Source: Chrysophaeum taylorii (lineage: Eukaryota > Sar > Pelagophyceae > Pelagomonadales > Pelagomonadaceae). From it: a stretch of DNA of 55,997 nt. Under the pieces are notes generated by a model. It searched no databases. It worked only from the letters and a program-made list of their open reading frames with translations, and was not told the DNA's origin. Of this stretch, positions 31,705-43,751 are shown one piece after another (the first letter of the stretch is position 1; every line of letters starts with the position of its first letter). Where the stretch lies: assembly GCA_029834535.1 (NCBI GenBank), contig JAQMWT010000519.1, positions 1 to 55,997 on the forward strand. The letters are read 5' to 3'. Both the position numbers and the translations under genes were made by a program.

Positions 31705-34206
31705 TCAATCCTGTAAAGGCTTGTCATCAGAGGCATGATGCATACCGAGTAGAGAACGAAAGGTTGAGAACTCAGCAGCAAGTGGCTTTGTAAAACCATC
31801 CGCCACGTTTAGCTTGCCGGGAACATGATGGACTCGAGTTTTCTGTAGCGAGATGTACTCACGGATCTTAAACCACCTGGTCGACAGTGCCTTGGATCGA
31901 GAAGACCCATCTGGGTTATTAGAGGTGTGAACGGCGGGGGCATTGTCAGACAAGAGAGGTAGGCTTCTAATGACGCGCATATCTTGAGCAATTGGGTTGT
32001 CATTGTCATCGAAATCAACGGGATCAGCGGTGTTCTCACCATTAACATTGTTGACGTAGAAGGTGGGGTTGACGACAAAGGAGAGTTCCAATAGCAGCTT
32101 GCGTAGCCAAACCGCTTCATCAGCACAAATACTGAGGGCTATCAACTCAGCTTCGTGAGTTGAGCAGGAGACAATCGGTTGAAGCTGAAGCTTGCTTTTC
32201 CAACCAGTAAGGCAGTTGAAAAGATAGAAGACAAACCCGGTGGTAGATTTCCTATCTTCCTGTGCTAAGGAAGGGGCGTTGTCAGCGTCAACCATGGCGA
32301 CTAAGGGATCAAACTGTCCAGTGGATACATCCTGCGGTTGGTAGTCGACCACAGTGGATAGATCAATTCGATTAGCGGAGACAGTGCGAAGGTGAGCTTC
32401 AATGGCATTACCTTTAGGATGGAACCAGAGGCGAAGTGAGCGGTTTTCCGGCTTCTTGAGGCAAATGCTCAAGCATTTGGACGTGAAGATACGTAGGTGC
32501 ATGCATACCACGCGAACATCTGCCCAAGGCTTGCGAGAAGTCAGGTCTGCAGGCCACTTGCATGAACACCAGCTTGCCAAGGAGGGTGGCAAAGTGCGAA
32601 TTGATGTACAACTCTGTTTCAGAGCTGGGAGTGCCATCTTTATACTTGAAGGACGGTGACATAGGATATTTGAGCAGGGTCAGTTGTTGCAAGACAGGGT
32701 GATCGGCGAAGAGTTCATCCAGCTTGGCTTGCACATCCAGAGAAATGAATCCATCCGATCACACACCTATGAGGGTATGGACAGGTTCAAACGCTCTACA
32801 GCATACCGTTTGTGGAGGGCATCCTGTAACTCAGTACGAAGAGTGTCATCATTGGACACAATAACAATGTCGTCTACAGACAGACTGCATACGACGAACT
32901 TAGCATGTGCGGATACTCGAGCATATAGGCAAGAGTCCGAATGCAGGCGCTTGTAGCCAAGGCTACGGAAGAAGCCGTCTATCTCTTTGTTCCAAAGAGA
33001 TGGTGATTGCCGAAGTCCATAAAGTGACTTCAGCAGTTTCGGTAGACGTCGGCCCTTGTACTTAGCGTCATCGGGGTCGATAAGCTTGATGCCGTCTGGT
33101 AACTGAACATAGACGTTGGCATCAATGTCAGACTGAACGAAGGCGTTCGGGACGTCTGCATGGTAGACAGGCAATTGCTTGTATGCTGCAATAGCCAGTA
33201 GTACCCGGATTGCGGTCATTGTGGCCATTGGGCTGAAGGTGCCAAAGAAATCGGCGCCAAGAGATGCTAGGAAGCCACGTAGCACGAGGCGAGCCTTGTG
33301 CTTAACGTATTTGCCTGCAGAGTCTGTTTTAATCTTCAGCACCATCCTGCTGTCAATAGGGCGAGAGACACCGTCGGGTAAGGAAAGTTTGAAGCAGCCA
33401 AAGCGGATAATGTCGTGGAGTTCCTTGGCGATGGCCTTGAGGTAGGCGTGCCTGTTTTCAGGCGACATACCGTGGAGGCACTTGAGTTTATATTCGTCAA
33501 TGGAAACGTCCGCTTCTTGGACCTTATATTCGTCAGGACCAACAGTGGCTGGTGAATTATAGTTTAACGACGTTGCGGTCGAGGCAGTGTGCGCAACTTC
33601 GGGATAAGCGGAAACAGCGTCAGTAGGAGTAGGAGAAGCAGATTCCAGTTGAATATGGATAGTAGGGTCGGCATGTAAGACCTGGGTGATATACTCTGTA
33701 GAGACCAGAAGGTATTCCTCCAAGTCAGCCAGAGATGCAGAATTAGCGCCAAACTCGGAGGAGTTGTGATCGATAAAGCTGGTCGGCGCCAGATACGTAA
33801 GTGCATATTGTAAGAAAGAAATGCCAAAGGCAGCAGCGTGCTCAGTGAACGCAGCTAAAAGGGGCTGAGGAATGGGGCACGTAGGTGAACCATCAGCAGT
33901 TAGAAAGGTTGCAGCTGGGATGCTGGATGCGCACTTGGCGTGGGCGAAGTAACCATCGACGTGCGGGTAGCGGGCAAGTAAGTCAGTGCGCAACGGGAGA
34001 AGAAGACGAGCTAACAACGCATGTTCCCCCTCTGAGCAGATAGCAGACCAGAGGACACCACCATTGATATGTAGGGCGGAGAGGGCGGGAGACTTGAACG
34101 TAAGAAAGTGGTGGCGAAGATCCCAGCGGAAATCGGCGAGTTTGCCACCAGCGGCTTTGTAAGCACCAATAGTAGACGCTTGCAGCCGGGCTGGGATATT
34201 TTTCAT
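31705..34206 (-). pseudogene. copia A reverse transcriptase and RNase H
   Basis: The RT frame (34206-32767) has RMVLKIKTDSAGKYVKHKAR, FFGTFSPMATMTAIRVLLAI, VYHADVPNAFVQSDIDANVY, KSLYGLRQSPSLWN and the catalytic box CSLSVDDIVIVSND. The RNase H frame (32637-31705) has LVAMVDADNAPSLAQEDRKS, STTGFVFYLFNCLTGWKSK, SCSTHEAELIALSICADEAV and ends LLGMHHASDD. The two are separated by frame changes around 32,640-32,770. The 21-bp motif lies at 33560 between integrase and RT, and at 31667 after the stop. Confidence 0.9.
33560..33580 (-). repeat. 21-bp motif 4 (copia A, integrase/RT boundary)
   Basis: Read as TATSLNY. Counterpart of motif 10. Confidence 0.9.
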
Positions 34207-35500
34207 GGAGGTTGCCTTGCGGGTGTTAGGTTGTTTGGAACCTGGGACAAGAATGAGGTCATCTTATGCAAAAAGGTCGTTGTAAGAAGGAAGCAAGGGC
34301 GGCGGTGGCATAGAGCCAGAATCGTCGGCGAAAGCGTCGGAAGAGGGAGAAGAGGCAGGAGCAGGGGACGAAGAAGGAGCTGAAGGAGGTGGAGAGTGCC
34401 CCCTCTGAGGATGAGGAGTCCGTATCCCCCTCTGAATGACATGGTCGTGGATAGCGGCGTGGGGTGTGAGCGAGAAAGGCGCGGGAGGAGCGTGAGGCGG
34501 AGGAGCAAGTTCAGGATCAGGAGTAGGATGCTGGAGCATGTAGAGGAATTGCAGCTTGGACGAAACACGAATTTGGCCGTTTTCAGGGTTGAGGACGACG
34601 TCGGCGATATGGTCGACGCGTGGGGAGACGAGCGGGTTTTGCGCGTTGGCGCATTCAGCGCCGAAGATCTCGAGCATGTCATGCTGGGGGAGTGTTGAGT
34701 TGGTTGTAGAGTAGCTGTTGCGGACTCAGGATAGCATGGTGAATGCGCTCGAGCGTGGCGTTCGGGAGAAGGTTGTAGCTTTGGACGGTGTGTATCACCG
34801 CCCAGGGAAACATGATGGCTGGTTCCACGATCTTTGAGCCACGATAATGAGCATTAAGGAGAGAACGAAGGCGAGTTGAGGAGGCGGAGGCGATGAAACC
34901 GATAGCTGACTCAACTTCAAAGTTAAAGTGGTGCATGTACGGCGGGAAAGCGATGAGCTGAATGCCCTTATCGACGCGGTACGGGGAGGTAATGTGCTGG
35001 CTAAAGTAGGGCTTGAAGGCATCGGAGTAGAGGGCGCGCATGTGCACGTTGAGTTGTGTACGACAAAAGTCATACACAAACTCCAAAGCCTGAGTGAACT
35101 CCTTGGCGTTGGTGGTGCGTGTAAAGTACACCAAGAGAAATATCGAAATGAGTTCCTCGAAGACGATGATATGTGGGAAGCCTCCCCATTCGGATGGGAT
35201 GGTCACATAGCCGCCGTCGCACGCCCAGACTTCGCCGGACTTGTGAGTTTGCTCAAAAGGGGGCTTGGTCGGATTGAAGTGCTTGTGCGGGTGACGCTTG
35301 TTGTGTGCGATGCAGTCGGTGCATAAGTCGCGATACGGTATGTCAGAGGCAGAGAAGCCAGGGCGAGCCAGTACGTTGGGGGCCTTGGCAGCGACGTTGT
35401 CGGGACAGTGGTACACACGGTGGAAGCGATTGGCACGTTCTTTGGCGTTGAGGTATTCGGTAGATCCGTGTGCGAAGGACTTGCGAGGAATTGAGGCGTT
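34207..35500 (-). CDS. copia A integrase
   Basis: ORF 35416-34679 carries YHCPDNVAAKAPNVLARPGF and CTDCIAHNK (His/Cys zinc module), then VWACDGGYVTIPSEWGGF (first Asp), ALYSDAFKPYFSQHI (second Asp) and HFNFEVESAIGFI (Glu). A Pro/Asp-rich C-terminal extension (34,677-34,264) follows in another frame. This is the least damaged part of copy A. Confidence 0.85.
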
Positions 35501-36075
35501 AGACTAGCGATAAGAGAAAGACGTAAGGATACTGGATACATGGTGCAGGGGTAAGTGTCATAGCTTCTTCACACAGGTGCTGGAAAAGAAGGAAAAGGAA
35601 AAAGGGGTAAGTGAGGTCCTCAAACCCAGTTGTAGAGTGGCGGTCATCAGGGTCGTCGGCCCAGCTGGAGTCGGAATAACCACAGAGACGAAGGGTAGAA
35701 TCGCGACCAGGAACAAGGGCAAGATCCTGAGTACCGTTGAGATAACGCAGAGTGTGGGATAAAGCGTGCCAAGCGTGCCAGTGGGGTTTACCAGGATTGT
35801 GGGGGAAAACGCACACTGATTGACGGACCAAGTGATATCAGGGCGAGTCATGATGGAGATGAAGAGGACACAGCCAACAATACGGCGAAAAGGGACACGC
35901 GTAATGCGAAGACCAACGTAAGAGGTGAGATCGAGTTCATTGCGGGGTGGGTCACGAAGAAGAGGAAGCCCTTGGTCGTGCGCCACCTTGGCGGCGCCCA
36001 TGGGGGTAAGAAGAACAACTAGGCCGCAGCAGCAGCAGCAGCAGCAGCAGCATCATACGATGATTCGACTCGGTC
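35501..36075 (-). mobile_element. insertion containing RT/RNase H fragment of a different copia family
   Basis: Copy B is continuous here, whereas copy A has about 570 extra bp. They encode, in two frames, a fragment of a conventional copia element: TSYVGLRITRVPFRRIVGC, TRPDITWSVNQ, GKPHWHAWHALSHTLRYLNG and GYSDSSWADDPDDRHSTTGF. A (GCA)n run (36,024-36,051) lies near one edge. No clear target duplication. Confidence 0.75.
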
Positions 36076-36076
36076 G

Positions 36077-38117
36077 TTACGGTTTGATAATGGGATGAGC
36101 GGGAATATGACGTTTGCGCCGAACATCGAACTTGAGTTCAGTGTCCAAGGCAGGGGGAGGCGGTGCGTCGTCATCCTGGTGCGCAGCAGGGTCACTTGGA
36201 GGTGCATCCTCATCATCACGAGTAGCGAGAGTATCTTCGTAGGACGAAGATATATAGTTTAACGACATTTCGGTCAAGCAGTTGATGGAAATATATATCA
36301 TACAAGATTGTGCCAAAGACAAGGTATCTGTGCTGCACGTGGTGGAGGCCTGGTCAACGGTCATAAAATTGGATACATAGGATTTCTTCGTCACTGCAGC
36401 AGTATGTTGGAAGGTAGGGTCCAACATAAGGGATTTAATGTCGGCAACGAGGAGCGAAAGGTGCTTGTACAGTGTGCTGGTACCGGCAGGCAGAGCATTG
36501 CTGGGCATGTCGCAGCAAGGGTCGTGGCGAAGAGACAAGAGGAAAGATTCCGGTTGTTTGTTGTGGTTGTTAGCACGAATCAACTCCGGTCGAGTGGGGT
36601 AGCGAAAGTGCCCGTTGCGAGGGTCGAGCAAAATAATGTTGGCATACCCTCGAACGGTGGGCAATGGAGCAAGCACGGCGTGGATCCGAGTTTGCGGTCA
36701 CTTCCACGAAGGTACCATATATAGCGAATATGAGATAAGTGGTGATCTTCCAGGGCAAAATGAGAATCCTTGTAGTCGGAAGAGTTGTCGGTGGCCTTGT
36801 AGGTAAGGCAGCCAGGCATCAGAAGAGAGCATCTGGACAAGAGCTTTTGTATGGCGGTGCCATAGGTGGCAGCGGGGCCGACTTGAGGAAGGGCTTGGAC
36901 TATCCACAAGTAACCCATAAACGGCTCCAAATATATAGATCTGTCCCGGTCGCGGGGGACGTTGGAGGCAGTAAACGTATACGTGCTTCCAAACGCGTCA
37001 ATGGCAGCATGATATTTGGTGGCGGCGTTCTCTATGGTGAGGTTGCCGTCAGAGTGGTGGCCACCAGTTAGGAAGTGGGTGTTGTGTGATGTTGATGAGG
37101 TTGTAAGTAGTAACCTATGTGACGGTTGGTCAGTTTCGAAAACGGTTATGTAATAGGACACAGGAGTGGGTGAGTTAGTGTGCAATTTGGCAAACAAGTT
37201 ATACAGGATTGTAAAAACCTTGACGTGTATAGAATTGGTTGCATGAGGTAGCGGCTCCATGGAGGAGCGTTTAAAGCACAGCTGATGATAAGTACACTCG
37301 GATTGAACAGAGTGAGTACGTTGCTCGTGAGCCTGTTGTGAGTGAAGGCGCAACAGTAACATATTGAGTGTTGCAAGGTCAGCCATAGTAAGCTGAATAG
37401 AACCTGTGCGAGAGTAAGGTGCACACGTTTTAGAACGGGGGCATATGGAGGATCGGGGAACACCCGGATCCAATATTTGGAGATGTGTTTGGGTAACCAA
37501 AGGCGCTTAGGAATGGCTTGTAAGTCATCCACGATCTTTAGGAAGAGCCGTGGATGGAGGATAGGCCATGACAATAAGTTAATTGGTCCAGTAGAATACC
37601 TGCGTGCGATGCATATCCATCTTTCTCTAGATTGGTAGTCGCCACAGAGGTAGGTCGGGAACCTATCAACAACATCGACACAGTAATCGAGCGTAGCATG
37701 GATGAGATTGGCCACAGTTATGTGGTCTTGATGACAGTACTTGTGCGGGGGCGTCATCTCAGCCAGTAGTACCAAGGGTTGGAGTAGCTTGATGACAGAC
37801 AGCATGCTGTCGAAAAGAGAATCGTCCAGCAGGCTGTGTAAGTCTTCGGTCTTATGCTGCTTTAGTAGATTCCTTTCCTCTGGTGAGATTAGGTGAAGAT
37901 GGTTAATAAAGGCGGGGAGAGATTCAAATAATAATACTGTAGGGAAACGGTGGCGCAACATACGAACAAGCGTATCATCAGACTCAACAACAACTTTTAC
38001 ATCGATATTTAAGCTAAAGTAATTAGTGGCTTGAGACAGGAACGCTGGGGTTGACAAACCAGAACAAAGTAACATGACTGAGGGTTTGCGAAGATTGGGC
38101 TCTTGTGAGAGAAACAC
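36077..38117 (-). pseudogene. copia A DNMT, catalytic motif IV deleted
   Basis: From 38,090 leftward: motif I SVMLLCSGLSTPAFLSQATN, motif II VVVESDDTLVRMLRHRFP, motif VI-like LVLLAEMTPPH, motif VIII GDYQSRERWICIARR. Compared with copy B, about 16 residues are missing between ISPEERN and KTEDL (near 37,860), exactly the part with the PPC catalytic Cys. The target-recognition region and motifs IX-X are in ORFs 37500-36580 and 36676-36077 (TRPELIRANNH, NALPAGT). The end reaches the 21-bp motif at 36255. Confidence 0.8.
36255..36275 (-). repeat. 21-bp motif 5 (copia A, DNMT/integrase boundary)
   Basis: Read as TEMSLNY. Counterpart of motif 9. Confidence 0.9.
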
Positions 38118-40600
38118 TGGGCGAGATAGAATTCAGGTTAATGGCGGTGTATTTTGCTGGACAAACTTGTTCTGTTTCCGAAGATTGAGAACCAAAGGAC
38201 GAATCCACGGGCGATCTGGTAAAACTCTTTTGAGTAGATAATTGTAATATGCCAGTAGATCCCTGTTTTCATGGTATCGCTTGAGCGGAAATGCGAGGGA
38301 GCGAAGTTCGAGTTGCTTGTCGCGAGCGATGTTGTAGGTGAGACAAGGGAGAGAAGGTAAATTAGCTGCTATGTAGTGTATGGGAATACGTACATCTTTG
38401 TCTATGCGGCTCGTGACAGCGCTGAGCTTTGGCTCAGATTGATCATTGAACACAGTTTCAGGTTCGTCTGGTTCCACTCGAGCATGCTCAGGATAGCGAG
38501 ATGTCGATTGTGCACTGGCAGAAGACATAAAGCGAAGTCGATCTTGACGTAGCCAACTTGTGGATGATCTGGTAGGGGAACAACTATATTGCGTGTTAGC
38601 ATCATGTGTGAGGCACGTTGCTGTCCAGTGGCAGTTTGAATAACAATCGGCGCGTATTTGGAGTCCAGTGGAATAATATGATTTGGTATTGCAAAATCGT
38701 ACGTGGACATCTGGCAGTGAAGAAGTTCTCCAGAAATAACAGATGAGTTGGAATGATAATCGGTTGAACAGGTGGTGATGGTTCGTCAGCCTCATCAGCC
38801 ATGCCGTGCTTCTCATCAAATGACGATAGCGAAGTATGATCGACATCCCTTTTGGTTTCGGCTTGTGGTGGTTGGTTGAGGGCAGATTGGACCTGTGAAG
38901 ATAGCGAGGACAATAACGCTGGTGGTAAAGCCGAGATGGCGGAAGCAGCAAAGAAGTTAGGCACAATATTGGAGGGATTACCCTGTGTGTTGGAGGCATC
39001 CTTAGTATCTGTAGTAGGAGTGGCCTTTGGGTGGGAGCAGTAGCAACAGTATGATGTTGTGGCTCCACGTAGTTTAACGACTTTTCGGTCGAGGAAAGAT
39101 GGACGTCTACATCATAAATGATATCTTATGCGAACATGAGTTGTTCGTTTAGGCGAAGTAAGGCACTATTGTCCTCAGTAGATGTCGTTGACAGAATGTC
39201 AGCGGATTGCAATAGAGTCTCAAATAACTTGTTGATATTCTGTTGTAGCTGAGCCGTGGTATCATTGTCTGTCACATGCTTCGTAAGTTCGCTACACTGC
39301 TCTTGCAGTGTGTTTAACGTGTGCTTCGTTCGATCTAATAATTTCATGTTAGATCGAGAGGACCTGTCAAAAGTGCGGGGGTAAATTGGGCGATCATGGG
39401 ACTGTCCAGTAGTTTTCTTGGTGACATAAGAATCACCAGAACGATAATATGACAGATCGCTGCGAGAGAAAGGCTGGCGAGCATCATTAGAGTTACGCAA
39501 GCGTCTAGCATTAAACGTGGAAGATGTACCAGGTTGAGACGCAGTAATGAAGGCGAGTGTGTTAGCAGTTTGAGTCAGACTTTTGTCTGATAAATCCAGC
39601 GTGTTTGTAAGTAGTAACTTTGGCTTTGGTTGAGATGTTAATCCTTCGACATAGGGTTGCCAAGAAACAGGGCGTTCTAAGCGTCTTTTGTTCGACCCAT
39701 TTGATACTACATTATACTAGTCTAATGCGTATTCTAAGATATAGCTAGGGTTGGTAGGGTGACACAATCGTTCAGCGTCTGGCACAGGTCGAGATGAAGA
39801 TCGAGTTTCATACATATAACACCAGTCTACCCAACCACGATCGTAACGATTGTTGCTGGTATTATCGGCATAATGCCGATGTATCTCTTCGTAAATTTTT
39901 ATACGAAGAGTACCAAAGTCGAATTGAAGGTCAGTCTCTTCCTGGTTAAGTTGGTAAGAGATTTGCCTAAATGCTAGGACAGCTGCGATAAATACATGGA
40001 CATACCAGTTAGGATTATAAACAACAGAGTTAAACTGCTGTTTCAAGTAGGACACATCAGTAGTCGTAACAGACTCGTAGTGACTAAAGGCAATGAGCAT
40101 AATGGCTCGAGCCTTGTTGGGTAAATAACTTTTGTTATACACCTCATTGATGGCGGGCCAGGCCGCAAGTGCTGGTTTTCCAACACCTTCAAGATTGAAA
40201 TAAGTATGCAAGAATGTAGCATACGTATTCTGATAAGTGTGCCAGTCAGCAGCAGTTAACGAAAACATAGTAACAGGGGCACGAACACGGGTGTCGAAAG
40301 CTAATGCTTTCGGGTGCGCGCGATTTAAGATTCGTTCCTCTTCTGAGAAACGAACATTGATTTCAGGACGTAATGCCTTGACTTCATTGTCGTAGCAGAC
40401 AGTAGCTAGCTGAGCTACTTCTGCATCAGGTAAGTTGGGGAAGGCTTCATTGGTGAAATGCCATTCCTGATACTCAGGGGGCAATTCATCAACAGCTAAA
40501 CGGAGATCAGCAGCCCTATCGGTCTTCCATTCCAGGAAAACGCGATCGAGAATTTGATTCCGGAGGATATTATGTCCGCACCTGTGATCGTCTTAGGTGC
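38118..40600 (-). pseudogene. copia A gag, linker and protease remnant
   Basis: The gag frame (40484-39717, open upstream to about 40,560 in the same frame) begins near PPEYQEWHFTNEAFPNLPDA and is mainly helical. A basic region with SDLSYYRSGDSYVTKKT and a coiled coil (39,500-39,126) follow, then the 21-bp motif (39070) and a short helix module NFFAASAISALPPALLSSLS. The protease retains DFAIPNHIIPLDSKYAPIVI and QTATGQQRASHMML but lacks the D-S-x-A-S loop found in copy B, through a deletion near 38,710. Confidence 0.75.
39070..39090 (-). repeat. 21-bp motif 6 (copia A, gag/protease boundary)
   Basis: Read as TEKSLNY. Counterpart of motif 8. Confidence 0.9.
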
Positions 40601-41372
40601 GGCTCGTGCTGCGTGTTCTGCCATAGCAGTTGACGGGGAACCAATGGGTTCAGTCACGCAGTTGACACTGTCTATACATTATAAGGGGGTCTGTCTATCG
40701 GTGTCTATGTACACTCATTCGCTTCCGATGGGAAAATGTACATTTGACGACTGTGCAAGCTGTGAGTCCAGAGTACTGTCGCTAAGCGTAGTCACTCAGG
40801 CAGCTGGTTATTTTTGGTGCTCTCAAGGAGCTTGTTAGGTGCATTGCCATGGAATGTACGAGTGGACGTACCCAAAATATTCCATAACATTTGTGCAAGA
40901 GTACAGGTTAGCCAACTTACACACACATCAACATTGACATGACAATGCGATACTATGAACAGGTGCTCACAAGGTTACACGATCACGTGTGCAAAATATG
41001 CTATATACAGCCCAATGGTAATGGCGTTATATTGACAAGCGTGTCTGCATGTCGAGGCTGGACCGGCGCGGTAACAGTCCAAAACCCATAGGTTACGTGC
41101 ATGCTGACACATGATTTCTCAGGGACCCGCCTGGGCCCATAACCTGCAGAGCATTTAGCAAGCAGTGGTAAGTCACCTGGGAAACCATCCCGTCTCATCA
41201 TGAACGTCTGGAAGTATTTAATTCCGGCAATGAAAAGGTATGTTCCCTATATCCTCAGAACACGACAGGCGGCATCTAGAACTACACGAGAAAGGTAAAG
41301 TGTATAGTGATACATACCTCGGGACGCGCTAGACCATGATGATGAGCTTAAGCACAAATCAGAGGACTATTT
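40601..41372 (-). promoter_or_regulatory. copia A leader / 5' LTR region with a candidate intron
   Basis: Homologous to 44,815-45,968 of copy B. Best-conserved blocks are GGTCTAGCGCGTCCCG followed by GTATGT, the GCAGGTTATGGGCCCAG block and GGGTTTTGG...GTTACCGCGCC. The GTATGT at one end and the GCAG just before gag could be splice sites. LTR limits cannot be set because no 3' LTR is present. Confidence 0.5.
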
Positions 41373-41536
41373 GACGGTGTAGAAAGGAAGAAGAAGGGCA
41401 AGGAAGAGATCACGTTCTCAACGGACGGATAAGGGTAAGAGGCAGCAGAATTCTCTGCACATTTGCTAACTCCTACCCTTATTCCGTCCGTTGAGAACGC
41501 GATTTCTTCCTTACCCTTCTTCCTTTCTACACAGTC
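41373..41536. repeat. 164-bp imperfect palindrome (long hairpin)
   Basis: Arms 41373-41441 and 41470-41536 pair over ~67 bp with few mismatches (both contain GTTCTCAACGGACGG or its complement), leaving a 28-bp loop. It abuts the outer end of copia copy A. It could be a MITE or a fold-back remnant. Confidence 0.85.
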
Positions 41537-41576
41537 AACTAGTTCTACTTACTAAGTAGACTTTTTGACCGTTGAA

Positions 41577-41702
41577 AATATGAGAAGTATTGAGAAGTAT
41601 CGAGAAGTATTGAGAAGTTTTGAGAATTTTTGAGAAGTATTGAGATGTTTTGAGAAGCTTCGAGCAATTTCGAGAAGTTTTGAGAAGTTTTGAGAAGTTT
41701 AA
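41577..41702 (+). repeat. 10-11 bp minisatellite (GAGAAGTATT-like)
   Basis: About 12 diverged tandem copies of TTGAGAAGTAT/TTGAGAAGTTT. Frames through it read repeated Lys/Leu/Ser-rich or Ser-Lys pieces and are not counted as genes. Confidence 0.85.
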
Positions 41703-42361
41703 AGAAGGATTTTGTTGCTGAGTCAGCACGTTCCGAAACAGAACACGGACTCGGCGCCGCCAAGGGGCACGAAGTGCGGCACGGGATCTCTAGAAGATTG
41801 CATTCACTTGCGCCTCTCCCCACGGGCTACCTATGGGCCCTTTCTGCTGAGAGAAGTCGGTTTTGGGAACCTTGTCGTTCGCGACACGCCGCACGCGATG
41901 CCAAAAAAGATGATAAAGAGTGGAATGGCGAAGAGAAAGTGTACAAGCGCGCTGTTGATGCGTGGAAGCGCTTGTGGCGTGTTGGAGATGATCGCTTTCT
42001 CGAGCGCGAACGTGCGGTCCTTCGCGACAAGATGGGGCGATTGCGGGCTGCTCGTCGTGAAGCTCTTGCCGCCGGCGACGAGGATGCGGCGATGCTGCTT
42101 GAGCGTCAACGCGAGGCCAAGCGTATTGCAATTGCAGAGCGGCGTGATGATCGTCTAGAAGAAGCGCACGCCGGGGACGTGGACGCGAGGCTGATCGTCT
42201 GCGCCACGTCGCAAGACGCGACAAACGTTCAGAAGAAGCGCACGCCGGCGACGAGGGCGCGATGCGCGCGCTCGAGGACGAACGCGAGAGTGATCGTCTG
42301 CGCCACGCCGTATGCCGCAAGAGTCGCAGTGGAGCTAAACGAGCTCGTCGTAGTCACCAGC
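41703..42361 (+). CDS. unrecognised charged, coiled-coil-like coding fragment
   Basis: The plus frame is open through the minisatellite to 42610. The coding-like part (about 41,890-42,290) is rich in Arg, Glu and Ala: KVYKRAVDAWKRLWRVGDDR and RAARREALAAGDEDAAMLLE suggest long helices. Two tandem ~80-bp units at the end both contain GAAGAAGCGCACGCCGG and GATCGTCTGCGCCACG. Beyond 42,360 the frame enters a T-run and the SINE fragment, so the true end is lost. No family recognised. Confidence 0.35.
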
Positions 42362-42498
42362 AGCACACCCCCCCCCTTTTCTAACTTTTTTTTTTTTTTT
42401 AACGAAAGCCCTTGCCGCGCCGGCCCTAATGACGCGCTCTTGACCCTTACCCTGATTGTAGACTCAACCTTTAAGTCTCTCATAGCGCCATACTTTTC

Positions 42499-42722
42499 GC
42501 GATGGAGGACGGTGCCTTCTGAACCCGCTCCTCGTGACGGAATCGGTCCTCCCGGCGTAGGTTGGCACCTGTTCGCCTCCCTTGCGAGGGCACCGGTCCT
42601 CCCGGCGTAGGTTGGCACCTGTTCGCCTCCTGAACGGGCCGGTTGGCTTCCGGAACGTTCGCAGCGGGACGAGGTATGGCCGGGGGGCGTGGAAGGAAGT
42701 TGACGACGAAGTTGACAGTGAG
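42499..42722 (+). mobile_element. SINE-like element, fragment 3
   Basis: GCGATGGAGGACGGTGCC through GGTATGGCCGGGGGGCG matches the copy at 45,483-45,853. A 37-bp piece (CGGTCCTCCCGGCGTAGGTT...) is duplicated in tandem at 42,545 and 42,594. 3' part missing. 42,723-43,055 beyond holds nothing firmly recognised. Confidence 0.75.
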
Positions 42723-43055
42723 TCCGAATGTCCGCGGTCTCAAAAACGAGGCGAAGATAGTTCACGTATGGCCGGGTCTCATGAAGGCACTCCGAATATT
42801 TCACATAAGCACGAAGATATGGTACTCCCTCGCTCAAGACCGTGACAACTGGCGACAGACCATCTACGTGCCATCTGACCTCCCGGCGACTCTGATTGCA
42901 CGCGCCACGGTGCTGGGAGTAAATAGCCGACGCCCCATGCATTGGGTCGGCCTTTAGTTTATAAGATAGTGGTGACAGCTGCCAGATACACGAGGAGGGC
43001 GCGAGGAGCGAGAAGCAAAAGGACGCACACGAGAATATCACAAATCGGCTTGTCA

Positions 43056-43564
43056 TGAAATTCAAGAATCAGCTGAACGGCGGTGAGCAGCTGTAGCGGC
43101 CGGTCAACTACGTCGAGATCGGCTGGAAGAAGCTCGGCGCCTTCCTCGACCAGTTCGAACACAAGTATGCCAGGGTCAAGAGGTTCAAGCCCTCGGCGCC
43201 GCAGCCTTCGACGGGCGAACGGCTTGCTGCTCAGGAGGCCACCCGAGACGCCCAACATGATGCCCTCGCGGCCCTGTGCGAGGAGCTGCCGCCAACGTCG
43301 ATCGAGACGGCAAAAAGGATGGACCTCGTGCGAAGGGCCAAGCTGATGGGCCTCAAGCTCCAAGTCCCTAGGACCGACGGCAAGCCCGGCACGCGCCAGA
43401 TGAAAGTCGCCGAGCTCCGCAAGGCTTTCCTCGGGACACTCCGCCCCTCGGCCAAAGCCGCGGCGCCCGTTCCGTTCGCTCCCGCGCCCGCGCCCGCGCC
43501 CGCCGCACCGTTCCCGCCCACCTCACCTTCAACCGCTTCCGACGTCGATATGGCCGCGTCTTAA
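43056..43564 (+). pseudogene. unrecognised protein with one in-frame stop
   Basis: ATG at about 43,056 opens a frame broken by one TAG near 43,096 and then open to TAA 43562-43564. The product is helical and charged (KKLGAFLDQFEHKYARVKRF; MKVAELRKAFLGTL) and ends in a Pro/Ala repeat APAPAPAPAAPFPP. GC-rich codons like the gene island at 5-7 kb. No known family seen; the 43,319 ATG could be an alternative start. Confidence 0.4.
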
Positions 43565-43751
43565 ACGCAACACCTTTGCGGGCGCTTGACTTTTCGAGGG
43601 CGCCAAGCGGACGAACCCGTCAAGCCAGAACACATATCAGTAGTTCGTCTAGATGTACGTCATTTCTACAAGTGTAGTATGTAGGCAAATCAGGTTGCGT
43701 TCGTTTCGTTGAGAAGGGAGAGAGAGAGATTATCTACATTGTAAGAAGAAA

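Larger units (their letters stand above)
31615..41372 (-). mobile_element. Ty1/copia retrotransposon copy A carrying a DNMT
   Basis: Read on the minus strand: leader (41,372-40,600), gag, protease remnant, DNMT, integrase, RT, RNase H. Integrase before RT is the copia order. Homologous throughout to copy B at 44.8-54.8 kb, in inverted orientation. Many frame changes, a deletion of the protease active site, a deletion of the DNMT catalytic loop and a 0.57-kb insertion between DNMT and integrase show it is dead. The 3' end stops at the gag-DNMT element and no 3' LTR is present. Confidence 0.88.

Noticed and set aside
41545..41823. Minus-strand frames with repeated Lys-Thr-Ser-Gln
   Set aside because: Generated by the 10-11 bp minisatellite.
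42643..42957. Possible LINE ORF2 C-terminus (LAQDRDNWR)
   Set aside because: Only one short match, adjoining a SINE fragment; no RT or endonuclease domain nearby.
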